A DNA stretch of 64,000 bases from Eudromia elegans (lineage: Eukaryota; Chordata; Aves; Tinamiformes; Tinamidae): assembly GCA_003342815.1 (NCBI GenBank), contig PTEX01000013.1, forward strand, positions 2,423,067 through 2,487,066, given 5' to 3'. Position numbers and translations under genes: made by a program. Below, in pieces: positions 40,351 through 51,092 of this stretch (its first letter is position 1; every line of letters begins with the position of its first letter). The notes under the pieces were generated by a model. That model made no database searches, was not told where the DNA came from, and worked only from the letters and a program-made list of their open reading frames with translations.

Positions 40351-40789
40351 CCCCTGTGGAATCAGAGTATTAACAATAGCTAAACAGTAAACATTGATTT
40401 ATAGTTACAAGAGGCTTAGATAACATTGAAAAGCTGATTCTGCTAAGGAAAATACATAGCTGAATATAATGTGCTTGAAGAACCTTGTTTGTTCAGGGTC
40501 AAAGGGCCTTTTCAGAGAAATACCTTTCACTGAACTGCTGAAATTAGTTGGCTTTGTGCAACATCAGCATGTAGAACAAGACAAAACCACCTAGCCCAAT
40601 AATGTGCTTAGGATGGCTTTACCACAGAGACACCATATTCCCAGAAAGACCCCCCAAAAGCAATATATAGAGCAACTCCTATGAGCCCTAAGGGCCTTTA
40701 AGATCTCCTGCTATCTTTAAAAGAATTTCTGTTCACTTATACCTCATTGTGAGCAAGAAATACCTTAGTGCCTCCACATTTCCTTTGAA

Positions 40790-40940
40790 GAGCGTTTCAG
40801 CGTTGCTCTCGGAGGGCCTCCAAGCCGGGCGAGCAGAGCGCAGTGCTCAGGGTGGGAGGGAGCCGCGGGCCGCCCCCGTCTGCACAGAGGTGCTACCCAT
40901 GGAGGGCCGCCGGCGTCCTCCTCGAGCGCTGCCCACAGCT
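40790..40940. promoter_or_regulatory. Short CpG-rich patch
   Basis: About 15 CpG dinucleotides fall within roughly 150 bp, in sequence that is otherwise AT-rich and CpG-poor. It includes gccgcgggccgcccccgtc and cctcgagcgctgcc. Retained CpGs suggest an unmethylated segment in the germ line, such as a small promoter or enhancer, or a young GC-rich insertion. No TATA box, CCAAT box or exon could be tied to it. The 74-codon plus-strand frame across it looks like a composition artefact. Confidence 0.35.
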
Positions 40941-43900
40941 TTTTCTGCTGTCATTTCCTCCGCACTTTGCTAGCACAGCATGAAGCACACTATTAGAAAC
41001 AGGGTTTATTGCAGACTTGCAAACATTTATTGGGCAACTTCTAACTTGGTGTCAAGTTATGGCAATATCGAGTTCCCCAGAACTTCTTGGAGAATGTTAG
41101 TGTTTCAGAGAAGGCCCCGCTGAGAATTCCTCTCTTGCAGAAGTGAAAGGCAACACTGTTTAAGGAGATGGAGGTAAAGATATAAAGCCCCTCTTCTGGG
41201 CTGACCCAGCAAAATATTCCATTAGCTCAAATGGCAGAGCAATTGCCTTCAGAAACCCAAAGATGAAGTATTAGATCCCCCTGCAGACTTATTCTGAGCA
41301 TATCATATCGTAATTGGTATGTAATTCATATTCTTTAATTAGACAGATCTTTGATGGCCTGTAGTTGAGCGTATTTTGGTAACTGGATGTTTTAGTGGAA
41401 AGAATATTAAAACCCTTTTTACAGTCATTGGGATCAAATTTTGTGGCAAGAAGGGACACAGAAACACTCTTTTGCTAAAAAAAAATCCTGCTCAAGAGAA
41501 ATGATTTGATTACAGTGTGTGAGTAACCTCACAGTGTGTGTGTGAGAGCGAGCGAGGAAGGGAGCAGTAAAAGATCAGTTTAATCTAGTAGAGAAAAGCT
41601 TAGCAACAATCTGTGCTGGATAGTTACTGCTAGATAAATTCAGATTAGAAAACAGATACATATTTTTCACAGTATTGATTAACCAGTAGAGCTAAAGGAC
41701 AGGCTGCTTTTCCTTTTTGGGAAGACTATTAATGCATTAATATATCAACATCATTAATGTATTAATGCAGAATGCTGCCTGAAAGGCATGTTTCCGTCAG
41801 AGGCAAGCTCCTGGCTCAGGAGTCGGCACTCCTCGGCAGAGGCCAACGTAAATGAAATGGGAAGATGTGTGATACGCAAGCCAGACTGCATGACCTAACT
41901 GCTACTTCTGCTCCTAACGTCTACGAATACGTCTGACACTGCGCAGCTTGTTTCTTTGAAATTCTAGGATGAAAATTGTATTTTTATTAGTTAATTTGTT
42001 GCCATAGTAGCATTCTTCTTAGCGAGGGGTGCACTTCCTAAGGGCACAGGTCAGGCTTTTGGTAAGATTTCTCCTTTTTCCATCTGTCACATTACCATTG
42101 CTGGGGTCACCAAAGCCCATTAGCTGGAGGAAAAATAGGAGCCCCCATGACATGAATTTTTTGAGGGTCTTCTGAATCTGGAACTTGACCCTTTTCTGGC
42201 TAAAATAACCTCAAGCTGTTGTACTAGAAGCCTTTTAGAGAAACACTAAAGATTGCGCAAAAATATGTTTTCCTTTTCTGTACACTCTAGTGTCTTGGAC
42301 ATGCTAAGCACTTTTTGATTCAGTTTAAGATAGGATGTTTTAATCACATAAACAACACATAACAATCCTAGAAATCTTATTTTAAAGTTCAGAAAATATC
42401 TTACACTTGGAAGCTGAAGTAGGTAGAGTTAATACACCATACAGAGAGCTACATTGTAATAGCATCATCATAAGTGAATTGTCATTTGAGAGGCTTGTGG
42501 TTTGTAATATGGTATCTCCTCTTTAGGTTTCAGGTTTTGATACCCAAACTGAAGTATAGCTAAGCTAGCCAAATAAATTCAAAACTTTAAAAATTATTTT
42601 TATGGCACTTATATCATTACTTAAAAGACTAGCATTTCAGATTTTCCAAATACAGCATTGGAAATAACAGGAAAAGGTTAAGCTCAAAGATACAAAACAA
42701 ATCCAGATTTTTTCATTTCCATTTTAAAGTAATTAACCTATTTTCCAGTCTTTCCACAAATAACAGAGATAAAGGTTGAAATGATTCAGAGAATACTTGG
42801 ATGGAAGCCACACTGGTCTTTGCAGCCTGATTTATGTCACTGAACTCACTCAGTTTATGTGATAAATTTGCCAATTCTGTGATGCAAAGTTGAGGACAAT
42901 AAATGATTATGTGCTCCGAATCAAATTCACCTTTTGCAGTGTGGTGAGCTATCGTATTTCAGTTCTTGCTATGATTCGTGCCAGCCGCAAGGTCTGCAGG
43001 CACCTCACCTCCCGAGATGACTTTTAACCCCTCACTGCAGAGAATGGTCTCGGTTTCCACTTCTCTCATAAAGCCCTTTCAGGCTAACACAGTATTACAG
43101 AAGCCCCATAATTATAAATTCTAGTACTCAGGAGGCTGAAGCGAGGAAGAGAAAGTGAAATGTTAAACTGTGACTGATCCAGAGCAAGGGATTCCTCCTT
43201 CTTTGGCACTGCCTTTGTAGCATTCAAACAAAAAGACAGAGGCAAAGTAGAGTGAGTGGCTATGGGATGACATACGCGATAGGGACAGCTCTTGTATAGC
43301 ATTGCCAGGACACGAGGAGGCTGAGGACGGGATTTGCTCCAAACATTTTGAGAAGGCATGGATGCAGTTCCTGAGCATGGTCTCTCATGGCATGACAGTG
43401 CCATTGGGGAGGGAATGTGGTCTCCCAGGTACCATCAGGCATGTTTTTCTAAAACATGCAGATGCATCCAAAAAGGCAGATGCAAACTTCATGGATTAAA
43501 GTGAGAACTCTGCAGGAAATTAAATATATGTAACAGAGACAAGTGGAGCGAAGAGACCTCACAAACACAGGTGGAACCATCTGTACCTCTAGTTCAAAAA
43601 GCACCTGTTAGCAGCTTACATGCTGCATTGCATCCTGCTTTGGAAGAGTACTCAGGAGACCCAATTCCCAATCCACTTCATTTATCACTAGGTTGCAACT
43701 TTTCCCGCTAGAAAAGATCACAGAAAGGCAAAGGAAAACAGATGCTGCCTCAGCTGGTCTGCCTCAAAAAGAGCATTGCTCAGAGAGCTTTCTCCCAGTA
43801 GGAAGTCCCTGAACACTGTTTCTTATACTGAAGTCTTAAAGAAATGTCAACCTGATTCCCAGTATGTATAAATTCTACAGTGAGGGATCCCCAAGATCCT

Positions 43901-44650
43901 CTGTGAATGCAATCTTGGAAAGTCTCTCAGAAAGTCTTACAGAATGCAGCTGTTGTTTTGGACCTGGCTACAGAGACAGTTGCTGAGGCAGCTGGGTCAT
44001 GGCCAGGACCTTTGAATTGGACTCTGCGTTTAATTGGCCAAAAAAACGCCTACAGGTGTTTTCATGCCTGTTTTGGTCCTACTTCAAGATTCAGTGAAAT
44101 CTGCAGGGATACAGCAAAATCACGGCAGTGTCACACAGACTGGAAACTGCCTCTTCATTTCTCTCCTTAGCAGGAAATCTCTAAGCTTTAATTTACTAAT
44201 AGAAGATGGGCTAGCTGAGTAGCCTCTCCGAAATGGACAAATTACTAGGGATTCTCTCAGTACCACACATTTACAGCAAGCCATAGAAACAAATTCAGAT
44301 CATAGAAATCAAAGAAGAGAGTGAATACTGTGAGACATTTACTGGAAGTATTGGGTGCCAGTAGCTGCCAGGAGAAGAGCCAGCACTTTTCACTTTTAGA
44401 AAGTGTGATTTCCCTTGTGAGTTGGTTCCAGACTAAAGATAAGGAGGAAAAAGACAAGTCAAGAAAAAGGAAAAACAAAACCCCACAATGGTATTAACAG
44501 TATTAACAGCACAATAGATCTATAAATGGTCTGTCTTGCATAATCCCAGAACACTGTACCAGCTCTATCATCTATATAAAAATATATAAATTTCCTTGGC
44601 TTCGATAGTGCAGGATCATATTCTTGCAGCTGACCAAACAGAGATAATTA
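40941..44650. other. Non-coding stretch
   Basis: No recognisable gene. Contains a (GT)n/(GA)n compound repeat at about 41534-41560, the homeodomain-type dyads at 41728-41767 and a perfect 9-bp hairpin (arms 43439-43447 and 43451-43459, loop TCT). The interval 43.1-44.2 kb is moderately GC-richer, with overlapping frames up to 106 codons on both strands, none recognisable. Confidence 0.55.
41728..41767. promoter_or_regulatory. Two paired-homeodomain-type dyads (TAATnnATTA)
   Basis: TAATGCATTA (41730-41739) and TAATGTATTA (41755-41764) are both P2-type palindromes of the form bound by dimers of paired-class homeodomains. They are 25 bp apart within 40 bp. The flanks repeat the same words (attaatgcattaat and cattaatgtattaatg). 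AT-rich sequence makes single TAAT words common, but two exact dyads together are less so. Enhancer function is inference. Confidence 0.3.
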
Positions 44651-44722
44651 CGGGATTTGCTCCTGCTTCTGCTGAAATCAACAGCAAACTGGCTATTGAC
44701 ATCAGCATTACAGAATCAGGAC
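44651..44722. repeat. Palindromic old amniote repeat fragment
   Basis: Inverted arms tgctgaaatcaa (44670-44681) and ttgacatcagca (44696-44707) agree at 10 of 12 positions. The outer words 'gggatttgctcctgct' and 'cagaatcaggac' fit the remembered ancient pattern GATCCTGCTCC-CACTGAAGTCAATGGCAAA..CATTGACTTCAGTG..GGATC. Likely another decayed non-autonomous DNA-transposon relic, 0.1 kb upstream of the direct-repeat-bracketed element. Confidence 0.45.
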
Positions 44723-44836
44723 ATATCCCCTCTCATACTACTCACTTCCTGAACACTTTAGCTTGACAAATATCAACAAAGTTTTAGACCTCTGCAGTTA
44801 GGACAAGGAGTAGTAAATTTTGGAAAGCTTTTGTCA

Positions 44837-45343
44837 CTGTTTATGAGGAATGTTAAGGGGACACTCAGAAGCTGAGTGTGCTGGGCTTTGTCTTTTTTAA
44901 ACCCATCCAGATTAAGGTGATCCTTTGAGGATCTGACAGGTTTTTTTTTTTTTTCTATTTCCTTTTTTGTGCTGTTGGTGGTTTTTTTCACAAGGGTCCT
45001 AGAAAAGAGATGAGAAAACAGCTGCAAACTAACGCCTGTAAAATGAGTTGCTTCTAAGGTCACATCAAAAGGTAAAAGAAAAGAAAAAAAATCATTCATT
45101 GTCTTTTCCATTTTATGATTGTAGTTCAATGTCATTGATTTACTGAGATTTGGTTAAATAGTGGTAAAAATTTGAGATTGGCAATAATGCTGAACCCAAT
45201 ATCCTTAGAAGATATTTTGAGGGGAGTTCCTTCCAAACATCAGTGCCTCCTTCTTCCCTTCTACCCTCTTTTTTCTCTCTCTGGTCACCCACAGGTCTGT
45301 TTGCTCTGTCACAGCCCTGTTTATGAGGAATGTGAAGGGGACA
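44837..45343. repeat. 27-bp direct repeats bracketing dispersed-repeat copy 1
   Basis: The 27-base words at 44837-44863 and 45317-45343 (beginning ctgtttatgaggaatg, ending ggggaca) differ at one base. They enclose the 453-bp interval 44864-45316. This looks like a very long target-site duplication, or the edges of a local duplication. The 3' end of the enclosed element has no poly(A) or CR1-type tail. Confidence 0.8.
44869..45316 (+). repeat. Dispersed repeat of unknown family, copy 1
   Basis: From 'aagctgagtgt' to 'cacagcc' this segment aligns along its whole length with 50662-51092 in the same orientation. By eye identity is near 80%, with several small indels. The longest exact shared word is about 22 bases, around 'ggtcctagaaaagagatg'; another is 'tagttcaatgtcattga'. 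A 120-codon minus-strand frame over this copy is not kept open in the other copy, so it is not coding. I do not recognise the family. It lacks CR1 ends, and no TG..CA ends or poly(A) signal could be fixed. Confidence 0.7.
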
Positions 45344-48300
45344 TGGTGGTTTTTCACATGCAACATTATATGCTTATACAAAGCTTCACCACTGATGTCA
45401 AGCACATAATTACAGTCCTCTTGTAATAATGAATAGGGTGCAATCATATATTATTAATGCAAATAACATGTGTGAACTATTCACCCTCTTTCACCTAATT
45501 TATACCACTGTTTTAACTGATGTGGAATCTTGCACAACAAATAAAAGGTCAAATTGGATTTTTTCTATGATGAGAAATGAAAACAAATGCTACAAATATG
45601 AAACAACAAAAAGCCTAAATATTATTCCATGAGGGACTGTTGCATTACATTTTTAAGAAAACATGATTACTAACAAAGAATTCCTTGTGGACTTCCAGTG
45701 ATGATATTTGATTAGTATGCCTACGTGCTTTGCAAGTGCTCATCAAGAACAACAGCTGGTAGTGACAAAACTCCTCAAACATCTGGTCCTGTCCTTTCAA
45801 AATATTCTGAAACACCAAGAAAAAGATTTTTCAAGAAGTTGTGTATAAAGATGAGATTTTTTTTGATGAGACAGTGACAGCCAAAGAATGATAAATTTAT
45901 TCCATAAATACCTGTTTTTAATAAATTTAAGCAACAGTAAGAAGCTACCCAGAAAGCAAGCAATGCTTATGAAAACTTGGCTGGCCTCTCTTTTGCACAT
46001 GAAGAGCAGAATGCCTTTCTGTGTCACCGCATGCCTGACCTTCAGAACAAACACACTCCAAAGAATATTTATAAGGTTTGAGAGGAAAGGAACAGTTTTG
46101 TTTCTATTATTGGATCTCACACTCAGCTATAATATTGATAAATGGACCTGGATACATTATTTCCCCTTATTAATCCTCTAAATACTACAGCCACTTTCTA
46201 TAGGTTTTACTTAGTGTGAAGAATCAACATACCTGGGACTTCTGATAACACATTGGTTATATTGAATGAATGTTGTTTAGTTCTGTCATATAAATATTTT
46301 GCAACATGAAAAGGTACACTTGGACAATTTGCATTTTGTCTCCAAATTTAATACATTAAAAAAAAAATCATTCTGAAAAATTGGATGTTTTCCAAAGTCC
46401 ATAGAGTATTTCTGAACTATTTCTACAATCTCTGGCCAGTCCTTGTGTGAACACTGGTAAGAATTCAAGACATACTGTATAGCTAAAACTACTCACTCTC
46501 ACACAGAAATGAAAACCTCATTATTTCTCATTAATTACTATAATAATAATAATGTACTAATCCATGGAATAGGTAGAATGTGAGGGAAGAATTATCATCT
46601 TTCAAATCCAGACAGGTTGGATCTGCCTGTAAGAATGTATTTCTAAACAGTCACAATCTAGTTTACGTATGCAGAATGAAATAAATATAATATTCTTCAC
46701 TTTTTTTTTTTTTTGGTAAAATATTTGGTCAGTTTCCATCCTGTAAGTTATTTAATAGAATAGGAGGGGAAAAAGAATAAACAACAGTCTTAAATGAATT
46801 GTAGTGCTCACTTAAGTGACAACATTAGGACTTAAAATTTAATTGGTCATCAAGCAGAAAGCCAATGGCTTCCAGCAACCCAGCAACTATTCCATGGTTG
46901 CATATAAGATTTAACAACAACTAAAATACCCTCTTGGAGATTTCTGATAATTGTGTTAGCATAATCAAGTGGGATTTTTCTTGAGTACCATAAATAAATT
47001 TGACTCGAGTCAATATTTATTAAATTAAGACAATGCTGGAAAACTTGGATCCAAATTCAGATTTCAGAAAATGCTTAAATGCTACTTACTATTTTTCATC
47101 TTTTCTTCTCCAGTTGTACTCCTGCCCTGTAAAGTACATCTGCAATGAACAAAGGTTTAATTCTCAAATTTATCTTTAAGCAGAAGTGATGTCTGGTTCA
47201 TTTTATGATTCCTTAAAGTCTGAAGATCCCTCATATTGAAGTTTCAAACATATAGATAAGGTTTGAAGTAAAATATAACTTAAGCTGGTCAGTATATTTT
47301 TGGCTGTCCACAAAAAAATACATTTTTAATGCAAAATTAAGTTGTGGGATACCTATTAGATTTGCATACATAATAGATTATTTCCATCAAATGTTATATA
47401 TCACTTCTTCATATCAAGTGCTACAGTGAGCTACTGCCTTTATAGATCTGTTTGCCATGTGAGTTAAAGACATCTGTTGAATATTAGGGAATGTAATCAA
47501 ATGATTTGCCAAGAACTCCATCAAAACGTGCCTTGTACATTTTTCTTAGTTGAGAACACCATCCACAGTAGATTAACCTAAAGGAGGGTAACACATTGAA
47601 CTGGAAGCAAAATGTTTAGCTGAAGCGATGCAAGTCTCAGTGTTAATCAGGCAAATTCTTCAAAGGCTCTCCTTTAAAGCTGGAGCTGGGCTGCACACTG
47701 GATACAAAAGCAACTAAGTGAAGGTCCTTGAATCACCCTGCTGCTGGCCACGGGAGCTGATCAATGATGGGTTCTCTCCACTCCTTACCACCCCTGTAGG
47801 GTTTATTTTGCCCTGAGATATCTAGAAAGGCAGTATTCTCAACTTGGATGACCATATTTCCTGGGGGAAATGAGAACAGCTGGATATATCTGCTTGCTCC
47901 CTGATTGCAAATCAAGGGAAAAATCCATCTGCATCCACCCAGTTTCCTCCTGCATAGAATCTTTTTCCAGCCAAGTATTTAAGTGCACAAAAGCCTATGG
48001 AAATAGGCCCTATACACACAGGGGAGGGACAATAAGAGTTTGGTCTCTTGTTCTTCTGTGCACTTGGTATTGCTCTTACTATCTTAATAATAAACACCTC
48101 TCTAAGTGTCCATCTATCCATCTTCTTTCTTTTTACCATAATAAATAAAAAAGTAAAAAAAAAAAAAAAGTAATAGCTGCAAACCCCTAGATTTGTAGGT
48201 TTTTCCTAGCTTTAAGGTTTTTGTGCCTCACAAATTGCACAATCACACTTTTCCTATAATGTAGGGTCATGATATGAATACTGTGGAAGTAACTTAATGG

Positions 48301-49905
48301 AAAAGTTCTGGTATCCTTCATAAACTGCTCTGTCAGGCAACAGAAATATGCTCATGTCAGCGGAAGCTTTACAATAAATTAGCCTAGTGTAATAGTACCA
48401 CCCACTAGGATGGTTACAGTTTAGACTCTGCTCATCTTTTCTGACATTCTTTTTCATTTAGTGATTTATAATTTGGCACAAAAAACCAAAATCTGTCCAA
48501 AAGTGAGTACTCTTTGTGTGGTCACTTATAATTATAGCAAGAGGGGGAAAGAAAGCTTTGGAGATTTAGAGTTTTTCACATTTTTTCACATCATTCCTCT
48601 GCCTTCAGTGTAAGTAAGTTAAAAGTAATCCAAATAGTGTCAATAAAATCACAGGGAGGCAAAGTGGCCATGGGTGAGAGAGAAACCCCATCCATTCCTT
48701 TGCAGCACCAAAATATTCCAGACTGAGAATCTTCTTAATGAAATTTTCTAAACTTGCTAGTGACTTCCAGAAATCTTGGTCAGGGTTTTCATTAGCTTTA
48801 CCCTAAAGAAAGGGGCAAGTCAGGAGGCTTAGATCTAAATCTAAAAGTCCTCAGAGCTTAAAGATAGTGAAGTTCCAAAGATTTCAGTAAAATATCTGCT
48901 ATAGATCACAGTGTATTGACTGTTTGAGCCACATGAAATTATCCTCCACCATTATGATGAACTCTATAATGATCATATGAATAATAATGAGTATGTATAA
49001 CTGGTAGTTGCCCAGCTGGAAAACATAAAGTTTCAGTATATATCTGCCAATTGGACTTTTAATGACAAAACCACAGAGGTTTGGAATATTTGAAAAAGGA
49101 CAAATGGAATAAAAACATACTATCTCTGTGAGAAACTATTTGATTTGTAAACTGCAGCATTCTAAAATAAATGCTGTGTAGAAAAAAAAATGGAAATGGT
49201 TATTGAGCACATATGGAAGAGAGTTTTCTTGATTTAGTACTTATTGCAATAAAACTTATTATTAAAAATACAAAAGCAGAAATATCTTTTGTGCTTTTGA
49301 CTTTTTCTTAATATTCATCCAAAAGAAATTCCTTTTCTGGGACAGGAGGGGGAACAATTTTGTAATATCTGACTTAAGCTGATACTAAAGCTTTTTCAAA
49401 CAACAAGGCCCAGGGGTGACTAAGGCAGCTGCCTGAATTCCACAAAAATATATTTACAAAGTCCATTTTGAGTTCTCTGCTTTTCTGTAATGGAATCCAG
49501 CTGCTTTAACCATTCAAAATTACCTCTTACAGTATGAACAGCAGCACAGATAAGTGTTACGTTAAAGTGCAGCTAGATCCCAATCTTTGTTCGGCTTTTT
49601 GGTTAAAGACCTGACATAAGAACAAGCAAAATGAGAAAGAAAAATACATCTTTGGTTTGCCAAATAAAAGAGATGCTGCAGTCACCCCAAAGAAAAGTTT
49701 GGTGGTAACCCAAATACTGGAAATATATTATGCTAAAAAAAATATCATGCAGAAGTACACTCTTATAAAATACTACGAAGCCAAACTTGGAAGATTTCAT
49801 CAACAACAATTGAAAGGCTTTCTAAATGGTATTTTGAGGCCTTGCTTAATTAAAAAGTGAGAACAAAATATTATTGAGAAGATTATTCTTCTTAGTCTCC
49901 TTTTT
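45344..49905. other. AT-rich non-coding stretch between the two repeat copies
   Basis: No frame has a recognisable product. Simple repeats: (TAA)n at 46538-46553, T-run near 46701-46715, A-run 48155-48169. The interval does not show gag-, pol- or envelope-like frames, which argues against reading the two flanking copies as paired LTRs of one element. Confidence 0.6.
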
Positions 49906-50029
49906 TGGAGATCCTCAAAACTTCTCTGGATGCAACCCTGTGTTCTAGGTGTCCCTGTTGGAGTAGTGGGGCTGGACTAGGTGATCTCTAGAGGTCCCTT
50001 CCAACCTCAACCTTTCTGTGATTCTATGA
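49906..50029 (+). mobile_element. 5'-truncated CR1 LINE, 3' end
   Basis: Words in order: 'ggagatcctcaaaacttctc', 'tggatgcaaccctgtg', 'ttctaggtgtccctg', 'gggctggactaggtgatctc', 'agaggtcccttccaacctca' and the tail 'tctgtgattctatga'. This is a close match to the CR1 3' end, closer to the remembered consensus than the copy at 18.3 kb and therefore probably younger. Only about 124 bp remain. The lack of a poly(A) tail is normal for CR1. Confidence 0.93.
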
Positions 50030-50661
50030 AGCTGAAGTCTCATCTTTTCTTGTCTAAATTGCTATTTTCCCCTTAATTCTCTCCGGAGGATTTCAAGCAG
50101 TGTAGTACTGATGGTGAGTTCACTTAAAAATAGCTTTAAGTGACACTAAAAATTCTAATTGGAGTTTCATTGAGACATATGCAAAACAAAACCATGTATA
50201 CAGAATGGACTACCATGGGCGTCTGGCTGAGGACATAGTCCTGTCATACATCCTTGGAACAAACCGGCAATAGAGGATTCTTCCTATGAAGAATCTAACA
50301 TCCTATGAAGTTCTAAAGTGTAAAAACTATAAAGTTGAGGGCCAAAGTCCATGAGGGAATATCCTTGGTGTGAATGTTAGAAATTTTATAAAAAATATCC
50401 TCAGAAATCCAACAAACATCGCTGTGTTTGCCCAGCTCTGACAAAAAGATCTCACGTGTGCTTTGCCCAAGCTGCATTTCCCGCCATGGACCAGGCTTGT
50501 CATTCAACTGCATGAAGGTAACGACTCACACAAGACAGATGATTAGCTGAGCATGAGACACAGAAGGAACTTCTCATCTTCTGGTCTCAAACGGCACCGT
50601 GGCAACTTTGTAAATGACAAATCTTTAGTTTTCAGCCAAAATCTAAGCATTGGAATAGGGA
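50030..50661. other. Short non-coding interval
   Basis: Lies between the CR1 tail and repeat copy 2. Contains a small hairpin (gattcttc, ctat, gaagaatc near 50276-50295) and a nearby repeat of 'catcctatgaag'. No gene seen. Confidence 0.55.
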
Positions 50662-51092
50662 AAGCTGAGTGTTCTGGTTTTTGTCTTTTTAAAAGTCATC
50701 AGGATTAAGGTGACTCATGCCCTTTGAGGATCTGACTCAGGATTTTTTTTTTCAAAAGGGTCCTAGAAAAGAGATGAGTTGCAAACTAAAGCCTGTAAAA
50801 AGGAGTTGCTTCGAAGGCAATATCAGAAAGTAAAGAAAAAGAAAAAAATATCATTTGTTGTATTTCCCATTTCATGATTTTAGTTCAATGTCATTGACTT
50901 ACTGAGACTCCATCAAGTAGTTTTTAAAGCTTGAGGTTGACAGTACTGCTGAACCCAGTATTCTTAAAGGATATTTGGGAGTGAGGGGTGGTTCTCTGCC
51001 CATTGAAGGCTTTCCAGATGCCGCTGCCTCCTTCTTCCCTGCCGTGCTCGCCCTGCCCCTGTCACCCACAGGCCCCTTTGCTGTCACAGCCC
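50662..51092 (+). repeat. Dispersed repeat of unknown family, copy 2
   Basis: Aligns with 44869-45316 in the same orientation, from 'aagctgagtgtt' to 'ctgtcacagccc'. Unlike copy 1 it has no flanking direct repeats. Its 3' part is GC-rich and runs on into a GC-rich stretch to about 51250 that copy 1 lacks, so copy 2 may carry more of the original element or sit beside unrelated GC-rich DNA. Plus-strand frames of 85-92 codons here are overlapping and follow GC content. Confidence 0.7.

Noticed and set aside
44773-45135. 120-codon minus-strand frame over repeat copy 1
   Set aside because: The matching frame in copy 2 is interrupted almost at once, so there is no sign of coding constraint.
44869-51092. 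The two repeat copies as a pair of LTRs bounding a provirus
   Set aside because: No gag, pol or envelope-like frames lie between them, no primer-binding site or clear TG..CA ends could be fixed, a CR1 tail lies inside, and the 27-bp flanking repeat is far too long for an LTR-element target duplication.
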